DNA of 64,000 bases from Bacteriovoracaceae bacterium (GCA_947450475.1 CANFVK010000002.1:544279-608278), one strand, 5' to 3'; numbered from the stretch's first letter, positions 26,635 to 36,690 are shown. Notes: a model not told the origin generated them from the sequence alone. Translations and numbers: made by a program.

Positions 26635-27213
26635 ATGCAAATGCAGATTAAAAAAAACTATTGTCCTCTTAAAGATCTTGTTAGCGTGCAATCGTTAATT
26701 GATACCGGCTATAACCTAGGTGATGAATTGTCCGAATTCTTGAAGGCAAATAAAAAGCTTCAACATATTTCCCTCTTTGACTCTAGTCAAAAAGGACTTC
26801 TTTACTTTGATCTTAACGCCAAAATCAAAAGTGGCAAGAGGCCGACCCAACGCTTAATTTACATATCTAGTTTTACTCCAGACAAACAAAAGCAAATTAA
26901 TAAACTAAAACCAAATGATCGTTTTTTTTGTTTTTTGTCGAGAAATCATCAGGATAAATTTGAGACGACTAAGGAGTTTAACTTTAGCCAGGTATTTAAA
27001 AAATCAAATCTTAACAACTGGGAAATTATCATTGAAGATGCTGGTCAGATAAAATTAAACTGCATCGTTTTAAACACTTTCTTGGCCCGTGGGGCAAGAG
27101 TGACTTTTTCCAAAACAGATGAGAAGTTTATTAAGAATAAATTTAAAATTGTGAAGATGATGGCTTTATCTCTTCAACATGAAATAATTTTTTATGTGGC
27201 GAAAAATCAATGA
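26635..27213 (+). CDS. Glycosyltransferase-paired protein C (short member of the SRGA family)
   Basis: A 192-residue protein distantly related to the C-terminal two thirds of the proteins at 16828 and 22289. It keeps the LYFDLN segment, an aligned G-x-IK block, TFLARGARV in place of LSRGAGLL, and ALSLQHEIIFY in place of LSLYH. The N-terminal third of the longer copies is missing. I chose the ATG at 26635; the frame opens at TTG 26620 inside the previous gene. Its stop overlaps the hydroxylase start by 4 bp. Confidence 0.65.
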   Translation: MQMQIKKNYCPLKDLVSVQSLIDTGYNLGDELSEFLKANKKLQHISLFDSSQKGLLYFDLNAKIKSGKRPTQRLIYISSFTPDKQKQINKLKPNDRFFCFLSRNHQDKFETTKEFNFSQVFKKSNLNNWEIIIEDAGQIKLNCIVLNTFLARGARVTFSKTDEKFIKNKFKIVKMMALSLQHEIIFYVAKNQ

Positions 27214-27788
27214 TCATCAAACTCGAGCAAAAAATAGATATCGATCACCTTCGCTCCTACCTAGGGTGGGTAAAATCAATTTGCCCTCCATTTATGAAAA
27301 AAAATGGCCCTTGGGGTGGCTGGTCAATCACGTCGACCAGTGGAGAGATTTATGATGGATGGCAAACAGGAGAAAAAGCCTATGCGGCATCAACTTCCGA
27401 GGTAGACAAAAAAGCGATTGTCGATTACTTTTTACAAAATAATTTTAACAAAAAAACGAAACTTTATAATAATGATTTTGCTGATTTAATGTCTTCGCTT
27501 ACTTCTCTTATTCCCGACATCAATCTTTCTAGAATCCGCATTGCGCTCTTAAAACCTCACCCCGAAGAGGAGGCGTATTGGCACCAAGATAGTGATGGTC
27601 GCGACAGCTTCCGGCTTCATGTACCGATTATAACCAATGATCAATGCTTTTTTGACTACAAAGATGAGCGTCATTCTTTGGTAGCTGATGGATCTGTTTA
27701 CTTAATCAACGTTGGCCGCCTACATCGGGCCATTAATCAATCTCAGCACGATCGTTTTCATCTCATCGCTGATGCCTATAAAAAATAA
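27210..27788 (+). CDS. Aspartyl/asparaginyl beta-hydroxylase-like 2-oxoglutarate oxygenase
   Basis: A 192-residue protein of the Asp/Asn hydroxylase family, which uses Fe(II) and 2-oxoglutarate. The iron ligands are visible as H125-x-D127 in YWHQDSD and H172 in RLHRAINQ, with R182 in HDRFHLIAD as the likely 2-oxoglutarate contact. Enzymes of this family hydroxylate Asp or Asn side chains and also act in RiPP and siderophore pathways. It is the last gene of the precursor operon and overlaps its neighbour by ATGA. The substrate could be the peptide. A related gene lies at 43129. Confidence 0.8.
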   Translation: MIIKLEQKIDIDHLRSYLGWVKSICPPFMKKNGPWGGWSITSTSGEIYDGWQTGEKAYAASTSEVDKKAIVDYFLQNNFNKKTKLYNNDFADLMSSLTSLIPDINLSRIRIALLKPHPEEEAYWHQDSDGRDSFRLHVPIITNDQCFFDYKDERHSLVADGSVYLINVGRLHRAINQSQHDRFHLIADAYKK

Positions 27789-27800
27789 TGCAATTTTTTT

Positions 27801-28916
27801 TCAAATGAGTTTTAATCTAAAAAATTCATCCATTAATGAATCAAGTATCAAAAACCCCTTGCTGGTTAAAATAATTTTTTTATCATTTTCTAAAGTTGCA
27901 TACCCCGATTGAATCCAGCGATTAACAAATAAGTCTATCAAATCGCTCGAAGACGATAAGATTTTGAGATCAAGACCTTCTCGAGAACGAAGAGACATAT
28001 AAATTTTTTCTAAGTTAAATTCAGTATCACTTAATGTCTCAAGCTCTAAAACAGGCGAATGAGGTTTCCATTTATAACGAGTCTTATCTTCTGCTAAAAA
28101 CCCCGTTGCTGATGGCCCGAGAGCCGCAACCGTCAACGAATTCCAATAATTTAAATTATGTTTTGATTCTTTGCCAATTAAAGAAAAATTAGAAACTTCG
28201 TAATGAGAATAGCCCCGACTTAATAAGTGTTGCGCAACTTTGAGATATTCATCTTCAATCCATTCTTCACTTGGTAATTGATGAAAGTGCGTGTAGTTAT
28301 TTTTAACTGTCAGTATATAAACACTAAAATGATTTGGCTTGTAAGCAAGTGCTAAGTTGAGTTCTGCGATAACATCTCTTTTATTTTCATTTGAAAAGGG
28401 AAGACCTAACATAAAATCAACAGAAAAATTAGCTTTTTGTGATTTAAAATATTCAAGTGTTTCATAAACATCTTCAATGCTATGAACTCTATCCAAATTT
28501 TTTATGAATTCAGGCCTTAGCGATTGAATTCCAAGTGAATAACGGTTGACGCCAAGTTCCTCCCAATCTTTCAAAATTTCCGGAGTCCAACTTCCGGGAT
28601 TTACTTCAAGCGTAAATTCGCATTGCTTGTCTAATATTATTTGATGCCTGTGGAGAAATGATTCTAAAAATATTTTTCCCTCTTTTCCCCACAATGAAGG
28701 TGTTCCACCACCAATATAAAGAGTTTTTAGCGGCGCCCAAGAGTAGCCGTACTTTTCAATCAACTTTTGGTGCTCAACAAAAGCTTGCTCGAGGTAAAGA
28801 TGAAATCCGGCCAAGTCTTGCTCGCGATTTTGTGGGACTTTCTTGAAAAAGTCGCAATAATTGCATAAATGTTTGCAAAACGGAAAATGCAAATAAAGTG
28901 ATTCAATTTTTTTCAT
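27801..28916 (-). CDS. hemW: HemW-like radical SAM protein (coproporphyrinogen III oxidase-like)
   Basis: A 371-residue protein with the HemW start: YLHFPFCKHLCNYCDF, with cysteines C-x3-C-x2-C. It continues with YIGGGTPSLW and GVNRYSLGIQS, and has a HemW-type C-terminal domain. HemW binds heme and is thought to insert it into proteins; it is not a true coproporphyrinogen oxidase. It converges with the precursor operon, is divergent from the M16 peptidase gene, and is probably unrelated to the island. Confidence 0.9.
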   Translation of the reverse strand: MKKIESLYLHFPFCKHLCNYCDFFKKVPQNREQDLAGFHLYLEQAFVEHQKLIEKYGYSWAPLKTLYIGGGTPSLWGKEGKIFLESFLHRHQIILDKQCEFTLEVNPGSWTPEILKDWEELGVNRYSLGIQSLRPEFIKNLDRVHSIEDVYETLEYFKSQKANFSVDFMLGLPFSNENKRDVIAELNLALAYKPNHFSVYILTVKNNYTHFHQLPSEEWIEDEYLKVAQHLLSRGYSHYEVSNFSLIGKESKHNLNYWNSLTVAALGPSATGFLAEDKTRYKWKPHSPVLELETLSDTEFNLEKIYMSLRSREGLDLKILSSSSDLIDLFVNRWIQSGYATLENDKKIILTSKGFLILDSLMDEFFRLKLI

Positions 28917-28932
28917 AGGACTTACTTTTTTA

Positions 28933-28962
28933 TTCTTAGAGAATTGTGCTTAAAGGTATAAT
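28933..28962 (+). promoter_or_regulatory. Sigma-70-type promoter of the M16 peptidase gene
   Basis: A perfect TATAAT at 28957-28962 with a weak -35 (TTCTTA, 28933-28938) 18 nt before it. It lies in the 90-nt divergent gap between hemW and the peptidase gene, about 44 nt before the ATG. Confidence 0.45.
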
Positions 28963-29006
28963 ATGTTGTCTCGATCATTATTAAAAGCAAATCAGGAAGC
29001 CCACCT

Positions 29007-31577
29007 ATGCAATACGAATTATCTACTTTAAAAAACAATCTAAAGACCCTCTTTGTTCACTCTCCAGGGTCAACCGCAGCGACGGTGCAAATTTGGTTTC
29101 GTGCCGGAAGTGCATTAGAAAAAGAAGATCATGAAGGAATTGCTCACTTTCTTGAGCATATGTTTTTTAAGGGAACGCAAACTAGACCTGGTGCTAAAAT
29201 TGCTCACGACGTAGAGTCGTTTGGTGGCGAAATAAATGCCTTCACTTCATTTGATTATACTTGTTATTATATAAACACTCCAAATACCAAGCTATTTGAA
29301 TCTATTAATATTTTATTAGACATGGTCTCTAATCCACTTTTTAAACAAGACGACCTCGAGCCAGAAAGAGGCGTCGTATTCGAAGAATTTCGACGTTCCA
29401 TCGATAGTCCAAACCAATTTGCGTTTGCCAAGCTGCAGGCTTCTGCGTTTGACGGAAGCTACTCTCATCAGATTTTAGGAAGAGAAGAAACTATTAAAAA
29501 TTTCTCTCAAGAACAATTGCATTTTTTCAGAAATAATTTTTACAATTTATCAAACGCTCTTTTTATCGTAGCGGGAGACGTTTCACAAAAAGATTTACTT
29601 ATTGATACAATCCAAAAGTATAACTTACCTTCAGGACCAGAATCTACTTTCCCACTGTTTGAACTAAGGGACAAGGCCTCAATTGATATTCATCAAAAAG
29701 AAGTTGGCATGGCAACATTGACCATGGTGATGAAAGCGCCTCAATACTCTGATCGAGAAGCATCGAGCGAAGACCTTGCCATCAATTGCCTCGGATTCGG
29801 AGAGACCTCTCGACTTTATGATTCACTTGTTCTTAATAAAACTTTGGCAAATGTTGCCTCCGCTTCAACGATGTTCATGACGAAAGGCGGGGCTCATTTC
29901 ATTAGACTTGTTTTTCCTCATAAAAACATGAATGAACTTTTAAAAAAATTCTTGTCCACTATCGAAGAGTCCATTGAAAATGGTTTTTCAAATGATGAGA
30001 TTCAAAAAATTAAAAATCAATATTTGTCTTCAAAAATTTATGAACGAGAAAGCATCGAGTCTTTTTCATTTTCTCTTGGTCACAGCTACGCTCAAAATGG
30101 TGACATCAAATGTGAAGAAGAATTTATAGACCGAATAAAAAGTACTCACTCTTCATCGGTTAATCTCTCCGTTAAGCAAATCTTTGCGCGAGATTCACAC
30201 TTAAGCCTTCAGCTTCCAATGGAAGCTGACATCAGCAAAGCCAAAAAAGAACTTCAATTGCTTCAAAAAAAATTAAAAGATTTGAAAAAGAATTTGGCAA
30301 TTCCAGCTGTTGCAAAACTAAAAATCGAAAAATCGAACTACGACCAACAAGTTCAGCACATCAAGATAAAGCCTGGTGTATCGCTTATCTATCGTCAAAA
30401 CCAAATGACTCCAACTTTTGTTTTGCACGCTTACTTGCGCGGAGGACTGACTGAAGAGAATGGCAAAAACAATGGAACATACAATTTAATCAGTTCATTG
30501 CTTACAAAAGGTCACGACAAAATTAGTTATGATAAAATAAAAAAAACCCTCGAAGAAAAATCATCTAGCATCTCAGGATTTTCCGGAAAAAATGCCTACG
30601 GACTCCTTATGCACGGACTTAGTGAGAACCTCCAAGATCTTTTTCCTTTTTTCTCTGGCGCACTTCTTAATCCAGACATGCCACAAAAATATTTGAATCA
30701 CGAAAAGAAATTATCACTTCGCTCTTTAATTAATCAAAAAGAGGATCCGGTAAAACAATGTTTCAAAGAGGCACAAAGTCTCTTTTTTGGAACTCATCCC
30801 TATGCACTAAATTCAGTTGGAACAGAAAAATCGATAAAAGGACTAACTCAAAAAAGCCTTTTAGCAACTCATAAGACTAACTTAAAAAACCAAGAAATTC
30901 TCATAACCTATTGTGGTGATTCTGAACTTCATGAGGTTATGGCAACACTGCAGCCTCTTTTTGATAAAATACCACCAAGAAAATCTAAATCATTAACTTT
31001 TAAGAAATATAAATCCACAACTGGAGTTGAAAGATTCATTCCTTTTAATCGTGAGCAAACTCAAATCTTTTACGGAATTCCCTGTGGTAAAATGGGTTCT
31101 CCCGAAAATCTTTATTTTAAAATGTTAACTTCCCATCTTTCTGGCCAGTCCTCTGAATTGTTTGTTGAAGTTCGTGATCGTCAGGGACTTTGCTACTCTG
31201 CTCAGCCCGTCCATTTTGCAGCAATTGAAGGTGGTTATTTTGGTATTTATATGGCTTCGGGTTTTGATAAAGTTAAACCGGCGATTGCAGCGATTAAAAA
31301 CCTCATTAACAAAATTAAAGAGCATGGCTTACCAGAAGAAGATTTTGATCGAATTAAAACAATGATGAAAGGTCAAAATTTAATTCGCATCCAAACCAAT
31401 GATGATTTTGCAAGTATTTATTCCGTACCAGTTCTTCAGGCTCAGGGTCTGGATTATTACTACTTAGGAAATAAAGAAGTAGAAGATTTGAAATATGAAG
31501 ATTTTCAAAAAAACATAAAAAAACATCTGACTCAAAAATGGAACACTATTATCGTAGGTCGTGAGGTTGAAGCTTAG
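29007..31577 (+). CDS. M16 family (pitrilysin-type) zinc peptidase with two M16 repeats
   Basis: An 856-residue protein. The inverted zinc motif HFLEHMFFKG (HxxEH) is near residue 47 and a downstream glutamate lies in FGGEINAFTS, as in active M16 peptidases. The second half (from about residue 440) repeats the M16 fold without the zinc motif, with the usual conserved region DRQGLCYSAQP. No signal peptide is seen at the N-terminus. The AGGA site before the ATG supports the start. It may degrade small peptides. A role in processing the island's peptide cannot be excluded, though HemW lies between. Confidence 0.88.
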   Translation: MQYELSTLKNNLKTLFVHSPGSTAATVQIWFRAGSALEKEDHEGIAHFLEHMFFKGTQTRPGAKIAHDVESFGGEINAFTSFDYTCYYINTPNTKLFESINILLDMVSNPLFKQDDLEPERGVVFEEFRRSIDSPNQFAFAKLQASAFDGSYSHQILGREETIKNFSQEQLHFFRNNFYNLSNALFIVAGDVSQKDLLIDTIQKYNLPSGPESTFPLFELRDKASIDIHQKEVGMATLTMVMKAPQYSDREASSEDLAINCLGFGETSRLYDSLVLNKTLANVASASTMFMTKGGAHFIRLVFPHKNMNELLKKFLSTIEESIENGFSNDEIQKIKNQYLSSKIYERESIESFSFSLGHSYAQNGDIKCEEEFIDRIKSTHSSSVNLSVKQIFARDSHLSLQLPMEADISKAKKELQLLQKKLKDLKKNLAIPAVAKLKIEKSNYDQQVQHIKIKPGVSLIYRQNQMTPTFVLHAYLRGGLTEENGKNNGTYNLISSLLTKGHDKISYDKIKKTLEEKSSSISGFSGKNAYGLLMHGLSENLQDLFPFFSGALLNPDMPQKYLNHEKKLSLRSLINQKEDPVKQCFKEAQSLFFGTHPYALNSVGTEKSIKGLTQKSLLATHKTNLKNQEILITYCGDSELHEVMATLQPLFDKIPPRKSKSLTFKKYKSTTGVERFIPFNREQTQIFYGIPCGKMGSPENLYFKMLTSHLSGQSSELFVEVRDRQGLCYSAQPVHFAAIEGGYFGIYMASGFDKVKPAIAAIKNLINKIKEHGLPEEDFDRIKTMMKGQNLIRIQTNDDFASIYSVPVLQAQGLDYYYLGNKEVEDLKYEDFQKNIKKHLTQKWNTIIVGREVEA

Positions 31578-31580
31578 TTA

Positions 31581-32117
31581 TTAAGAAACTTTTCTATTTT
31601 GCACAATGAGCCATGGCATTGCAGGATCGGAATCCGCTGAGTATTTTTTTGAAACCAAACTCATCAAAAGTGTTACATCGCTAAAGTGACGGGCCATTTT
31701 ATTATAGAAGGATGGGATATCGTAATAGCTTGGCGAAAAAGCATTTAATCTCTGATAGGCAATCTTCCCTAAATCTTCATAATATTTCTGATCAATAATT
31801 TTTTTATTCAGGGAGTCTGCAAAAAATCCACAGACAAACAATGATGTTTCGGCAATATCCTTTAGTATGCTTTTTTGTTTTTCTTTTGAATATTGACTGG
31901 ATTCAAGGAGTTTTATACCTAAAAGTTTTTCCCTTGATTTATTTTCTACTTGCTCAAAAAGTCTTGAGGATTCACTAAAATTATTCATCACAATACTTGA
32001 ATAGTAGATAGTTTCATTGGTGAGCGGAGTTATTGATTTTTTATTAAATTCTTGAAGATGATCAAAGAAAAATACTTGGAGACTGGTTTCTAACACAATT
32101 TTGGTATTTTCTGACAT
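31581..32117 (-). CDS. Protein of unknown function
   Basis: A 178-residue, mostly helical protein with no signal peptide or known motif. The ATG at 32117 has GGAGGTGA 7 nt upstream and is preferred to the longer open frame from 32150. The ribosome binding site lies in the 3' half of a small palindrome, CACCTCTGGAGGTG, so translation may be weakly controlled. It converges with the M16 gene, 3 nt apart, and is divergent from the mutase gene. I do not recognise the family. Confidence 0.6.
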   Translation of the reverse strand: MSENTKIVLETSLQVFFFDHLQEFNKKSITPLTNETIYYSSIVMNNFSESSRLFEQVENKSREKLLGIKLLESSQYSKEKQKSILKDIAETSLFVCGFFADSLNKKIIDQKYYEDLGKIAYQRLNAFSPSYYDIPSFYNKMARHFSDVTLLMSLVSKKYSADSDPAMPWLIVQNRKVS

Positions 32118-32164
32118 GTTAAGCTCACCTCCAGAGGTGCAAATACACACTTATCATATTAGAT

Positions 32165-32193
32165 TTTACTTCATTCTCATTTCACTCTAAAAT
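32165..32193 (+). promoter_or_regulatory. Sigma-70-type promoter of the methylmalonyl-CoA mutase operon
   Basis: TTTACT (32165-32170, 4 of 6 bases), a 17-nt spacer and TAAAAT (32188-32193, 5 of 6 bases). About 40 nt separate it from the ATG, which has a GAGGAAG ribosome binding site. Confidence 0.5.
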
Positions 32194-32233
32194 CCAGGTA
32201 ATAAATTCCCGTTTTAACCTTGAGGAAGCAAAT

Positions 32234-34387
32234 ATGGGCAATACTTATGAACCAAGGTCAGCCAAAGTTGACGACTGGGCAAAATTGGCAAGCCTTGAGT
32301 CCAAAGGAAAGAGTGTTGAAGATTTATCTTGGAATAGTCCCGAGGGGATCACCGTCAAGCCACTTTATTCCAAAAGTGATTTAGAAAACTTAAAATATGT
32401 TGATACCATGCCAGGACTTGAGCCTTTTATTAGGGGTCCCAAGGCAACAATGTATACAGGTAAGCCCTGGACAATTAGGCAATATGCCGGATTTTCTACA
32501 GCTGAAGAATCAAATGCCTTTTACCGAAAAGCTCTAGCTGCCGGAGCTCAGGGGGTCTCTGTTGCCTTTGATCTCGCAACTCATCGAGGTTATGATTCTG
32601 ACCATCCCAGAGTTACAGGAGATGTTGGAAAAGCTGGGGTTGCTATAGATTCAGTCGAGGATATGAAAATACTTTTCGAAAACATTCCTCTTGATAAAGT
32701 TTCTGTTTCGATGACCATGAATGGAGCTGTTTTGCCAATTTTGGCCAATTACATTGTCGCCGCTGAAGAGCAAGGGGTACCCCTCGATAAATTATCAGGC
32801 ACAATCCAGAATGATATTCTCAAAGAATTCATGGTGAGAAATACTTATATTTATCCACCAACTCCTTCGATGAGAATTATTGCCGATATTTTTGCGTACA
32901 CTTCAAAACATATGCCCAAATTTAATTCTATTAGTATTTCTGGTTACCATATGCAAGAAGCAGGTGCAGATGCTGTTTTGGAATTAGCCTATACTCTTGC
33001 TGACGGTAAAGAATATATTGATACTGCGATTAATTCTGGATTGAATATAGATGAATTCGCTCCACGCCTATCGTTCTTTTTTGGCGTTGGGATGAATTTT
33101 TATATGGAAATTGCCAAATTGAGAGCGGCTCGTTTGCTTTGGGATCGTATTGTTGCTGGCTACAACCCTAAAGACAAAAACTCTAAGATACTTCGAACTC
33201 ATTGCCAAACATCTGGCTGGTCACTCACAGAACAGGATCCTTATAATAATGTAATGAGAACCACGATTGAAGCAATGGCCGCAATTTTTGGTGGTACTCA
33301 ATCGCTTCACACCAATGCATTTGATGAAGCGATTGCTTTGCCAACAGAATTTTCTGCTCGCATTGCCCGCAATACTCAAATTGTTTTACAAGAAGAAACA
33401 AATATCACAAAGGTTATTGATCCTTGGGGAGGCTCGTACTTGATGGAAAGCCTAACTCAAGACATGGCAGACAAAGCTTGGGAAATTATTATTGAGGTTG
33501 AAAAACTTGGTGGCATGGCAAAAGCTATTGAAACAGGAATTCCTAAACTTAACATTGAAAGATCGGCTGCCGCCAAACAAGCAAGAATTGATAAAGGCTT
33601 AGATGTTATTGTTGGTGTGAATAAATATAAATTAAAAAGCGAAGAGCAAATTGATATCCTGGAAATTGATAACGAAAAAGTAAGACAATCTCAATTAGTA
33701 CGACTCGATAATCTTCGCCAAAATCGCGATGATAATTTAATGATGCAATCCCTGCAAGCTCTTACCAATTATGCTCAGACGGGAATCGGAAATGGTTTAG
33801 ATTTAGCAGTTAAAGCTGCTCGCCTTCGTGCCAGCGTTGGTGAAATTACCTACGCACTCGAAAAAGTTTGGGGAAGATATAACGCTAAAACTCAAACAGT
33901 TTCTGGAGTTTATGCTCAATCTTTTGAACACGATGAGGGATGGATAATGATTCAGGCACAAATCAATAAATTTATTGAGAAATATGGCAGACGACCTCGC
34001 ATGCTTGTTGCGAAAATGGGACAAGATGGACACGATCGCGGTGCTAAAGTTATCGCAACTTCATTTGCCGACCTAGGTTTTGACATAGATCTGGCGCCAT
34101 TATTTTCGACCCCCAAAGAAGTCGCTAAGCAAGCAATTGAAAATGACGTTCATGTCGTCGGTGTATCCTCCCAGGCAGCAGGTCACAAAACGCTTATTCC
34201 TGAATTAATAGCTGAATTAAACAACTTTGGAGCTAAAGACATTATTGTCGTTTGTGGTGGAGTCATTCCAAAGCAAGACTATGACTTCTTAAAGGCTGCA
34301 GGCGTAAAGGGGATCTTTGGTCCAGGTACTCCAATATCTATTTCAGCACAAGAGGTCATTAATGCTATTGAGGAAAATTTAAAATGA
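32234..34387 (+). CDS. scpA: Methylmalonyl-CoA mutase
   Basis: Adenosylcobalamin-dependent enzyme that converts methylmalonyl-CoA to succinyl-CoA. The 717-residue single chain holds the N-terminal TIM-barrel catalytic domain ([24 protein letters not shown]) and the C-terminal B12-binding domain with [12 protein letters not shown]. The length matches the catalytic large subunit, and no small subunit is found beside it. The MeaB gene follows with an ATGA overlap. The propionyl-CoA carboxylase genes about 10 kb on feed the same pathway through an epimerase that is not in this window. Confidence 0.97.
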   Translation: MGNTYEPRSAKVDDWAKLASLESKGKSVEDLSWNSPEGITVKPLYSKSDLENLKYVDTMPGLEPFIRGPKATMYTGKPWTIRQYAGFSTAEESNAFYRKALAAGAQGVSVAFDLATHRGYDSDHPRVTGDVGKAGVAIDSVEDMKILFENIPLDKVSVSMTMNGAVLPILANYIVAAEEQGVPLDKLSGTIQNDILKEFMVRNTYIYPPTPSMRIIADIFAYTSKHMPKFNSISISGYHMQEAGADAVLELAYTLADGKEYIDTAINSGLNIDEFAPRLSFFFGVGMNFYMEIAKLRAARLLWDRIVAGYNPKDKNSKILRTHCQTSGWSLTEQDPYNNVMRTTIEAMAAIFGGTQSLHTNAFDEAIALPTEFSARIARNTQIVLQEETNITKVIDPWGGSYLMESLTQDMADKAWEIIIEVEKLGGMAKAIETGIPKLNIERSAAAKQARIDKGLDVIVGVNKYKLKSEEQIDILEIDNEKVRQSQLVRLDNLRQNRDDNLMMQSLQALTNYAQTGIGNGLDLAVKAARLRASVGEITYALEKVWGRYNAKTQTVSGVYAQSFEHDEGWIMIQAQINKFIEKYGRRPRMLVAKMGQDGHDRGAKVIATSFADLGFDIDLAPLFSTPKEVAKQAIENDVHVVGVSSQAAGHKTLIPELIAELNNFGAKDIIVVCGGVIPKQDYDFLKAAGVKGIFGPGTPISISAQEVINAIEENLK

Positions 34388-35346
34388 TTGATCTCGAGAA
34401 ACTAAAATCTGGCGATCGAAGAACACTAGCTAAAGCTATTACACTGGTTGAATCAACCAAAGCCGAAGATCAAATCGAAGCTCAAAAACTATTAAATAGT
34501 ATTCTTAAAAATGATAACAAGAGTTTTCGATTAGGAGTTACGGGTTCACCAGGGGTGGGAAAGTCAACTTTTATTGAAAATTTTGGCTGCTTTCTCATTG
34601 CTAAAAATTTTAAAGTGGCCGTACTGGCGATTGATCCAAGTTCCCCTACGTCCGGGGGAAGTATTTTAGGCGATAAAACTCGCATGGAAAAACTAGCAAA
34701 TGAACCCAATGCATTTATTCGTCCAACTCCATCAAGTGGAGCACTTGGAGGGGTAGCTCAACAAACTCGCGAATCAATTTTACTTTGTGAAGCAGCTGGT
34801 TTTGATTTTATTATTGTTGAAACTGTTGGTGTTGGACAATCAGAATTCGAAGTCGCCAATATGGTAGATTTTTTCATGTTGATGATTTTGCCAAATGGTG
34901 GTGATGAACTTCAAGGAATCAAAAAAGGTATATTAGAATTAGCCGATTTGATTCTCATCAACAAAGCTGATGGAGAGCGCCTCAATCAAGCTATACAAAC
35001 TCAAGCTCAATACAAATCAGCTCTTCAAATAACTTCACATACTAGCTTTTGGGAGACTCAGGTTCTAATTAACTCTTCTTTAAATAGCGACAATCTTGAA
35101 ACTCTTTTAAAAATGTTAACTGACTACCAAACCATCGCTAAAATTAATCAAAACTGGTTTAAGAAACGTCAAAATCAGAATTTAGAATGGTTTAATTCTC
35201 TTATAAAAGAAATCATCTTAGCTAAAATAAAGTCTAACAAAAGCACAAACTCACGCTTTATGGAATTGATAGAAGAAATTGGACAAGAAAAGATATCGGC
35301 TTTACAAGCCGCTCATGAAATTTCCAAAACACTTTTTAAGGATTAA
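34384..35346 (+). CDS. meaB: MeaB-type GTPase, mutase-associated chaperone
   Basis: A 320-residue P-loop GTPase that protects and reloads methylmalonyl-CoA mutase with its cobalamin. It has [39 protein letters not shown] and NKADG motifs, as in MeaB/ArgK. Translation is coupled to the mutase by a 4-bp overlap. It converges with the TRAP-type gene, 8 nt apart. Confidence 0.95.
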   Translation: MIDLEKLKSGDRRTLAKAITLVESTKAEDQIEAQKLLNSILKNDNKSFRLGVTGSPGVGKSTFIENFGCFLIAKNFKVAVLAIDPSSPTSGGSILGDKTRMEKLANEPNAFIRPTPSSGALGGVAQQTRESILLCEAAGFDFIIVETVGVGQSEFEVANMVDFFMLMILPNGGDELQGIKKGILELADLILINKADGERLNQAIQTQAQYKSALQITSHTSFWETQVLINSSLNSDNLETLLKMLTDYQTIAKINQNWFKKRQNQNLEWFNSLIKEIILAKIKSNKSTNSRFMELIEEIGQEKISALQAAHEISKTLFKD

Positions 35347-35354
35347 TTCAATAA

Positions 35355-36443
35355 CTATTGTGCCATGATCGACTGAATAAGTTCCTTACCTAAAAGTCGG
35401 CTGTACTTTTCATAAACAGGCTTAAGCGCCGCTTTCATTTTATTAACTTCTTCAGTTTTCATTTTAACAATTTTAAAACCAGCTTTTTCTAACTTATTCA
35501 TAGAGCTTGCATTAGACTCAATCGAGTTTTTTCTCTCTAAAGCGGCCGCTGATCTCGCTGCATTTTGGATAATTGCCCTTTGTTCATCTGGCATTTCATT
35601 CCATAATCTATTGTTCATCACGATCACGGTTAGAAACAAGCTGTGGTTGGTTTCATTTACAAAACGAATATCATTAGCAGAATATAATTTTTGAATAGCA
35701 AAGTAACGAGCATAAGTAAGCTCCGCAAGATCTAGAGATTTTTCCACAAAAATTCCAGAGAATTCCCTTGTCGCTATCCCTGTCATAGGAGAAGCCCCTA
35801 AAGCCAACAACGTATCATGAGCAACGGGACTCATTGAAGTTGAAACATTTAAATTTTTAAAGTCTTCAAGTTTATTTAATGCCTTCCGTCCTGGAAGAAT
35901 TCGGTATCCCCCGCTATAGGTAAAAGCTAGGCCTTTCAAATCAATCAATCCAATACCATCTAGCAAAACTTTACCAATTTGACCATCAAGTACTCTGGTA
36001 GCATGGTCATGATCTCTAAAAATAAAAGGCAAATCAAGCGCGTGTAACGAGCTATAGCCCATCGCCAATGTAGAAGAATATGTTTGACTTAAATCAACAT
36101 CACCGCTTCTAACAAGCGAGCTTACATCAGAGGCAGTAAAAGCTTTACCACCTTTATATTTTTTTGAATAATCATTAAGTGACATGACTTCAACCGTAAG
36201 TTCCCCATTGGACTTTTTAGCCACTTCATCGGAAAAACTCTTGGCAGCAGGTAAAAATAGGTCAATAGGCTCGTGAGCAAGTACCCATTTTAATTTTTTC
36301 TTTATATGTGGCTTCACCATAACAGTGTTTTGGGGAGCAAGTTTTGGATTTGGTGCAACTAAAGCTTTTGGCTGAGGATTAGTTCCAGCAAAACTCTCCA
36401 ACATAAGCATAGAAAAGGCAACGGTTACCAAACACAATTTCAT
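35355..36443 (-). CDS. TRAP-type transporter substrate-binding protein (DctP family)
   Basis: A 362-residue periplasmic binding protein. It has a signal peptide (MKLCLVTVAFSM...SFAG) and the DctP layout, including LDLPFIFRDHDHA and the conserved FSGIFVEKSLDLAE region. The start at 36443 has GAGGAG five nt before the ATG; the frame opens at TTG 36458. No DctQ or DctM membrane subunits lie beside it, so they must be elsewhere or the protein has a separate role such as sensing. The ligand is unknown. Confidence 0.85.
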   Translation of the reverse strand: MKLCLVTVAFSMLMLESFAGTNPQPKALVAPNPKLAPQNTVMVKPHIKKKLKWVLAHEPIDLFLPAAKSFSDEVAKKSNGELTVEVMSLNDYSKKYKGGKAFTASDVSSLVRSGDVDLSQTYSSTLAMGYSSLHALDLPFIFRDHDHATRVLDGQIGKVLLDGIGLIDLKGLAFTYSGGYRILPGRKALNKLEDFKNLNVSTSMSPVAHDTLLALGASPMTGIATREFSGIFVEKSLDLAELTYARYFAIQKLYSANDIRFVNETNHSLFLTVIVMNNRLWNEMPDEQRAIIQNAARSAAALERKNSIESNASSMNKLEKAGFKIVKMKTEEVNKMKAALKPVYEKYSRLLGKELIQSIMAQ

Positions 36444-36606
36444 GGACTCTCTCCTCAATTTATAGATGATATCTATTCTAAATCATTTACCTAAATATGC
36501 AATTAAGACGTTGCTTTTGGTGAATACTGGTGCTTAAAAAATAGTTACTTAAGCGGCTTTGTTGCCGTTAAATGGATTCTTATCAATAACGAAAATTGGA
36601 TAAGTA

Positions 36607-36690
36607 ATGCCAAAAATAATAGTCATTTTAATATATTGCTCACTTTTGCAGCCACGAGCTTCTAAAAGCGGAGCAAATCATTTAAATTGA
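36607..36690 (+). CDS. Possible 27-residue leader or membrane microprotein before the Dlt-like gene
   Basis: A short frame (MPKIIVILIYCSLL, then a polar tail) with GGAT six nt before its ATG. It ends 8 nt before the chosen start of the SGNH-like gene. A tiny membrane protein (DltX) is found in Gram-positive dlt operons, but no sequence match is claimed. It could equally be chance. Confidence 0.2.
   Translation: MPKIIVILIYCSLLQPRASKSGANHLN

Noticed and set aside
27801..28916. HemW as part of the radical SAM island
   Set aside because: It is a housekeeping family with clear HemW motifs, is convergent with the precursor operon, and has its own divergent partner.
36549..36571. Hairpin TTAAGCGGC with GCCGTTAA upstream of the DltD-like gene
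   Set aside because: It has a bulge and no U-tract on either strand at the right distance, so neither terminator nor known switch is supported.
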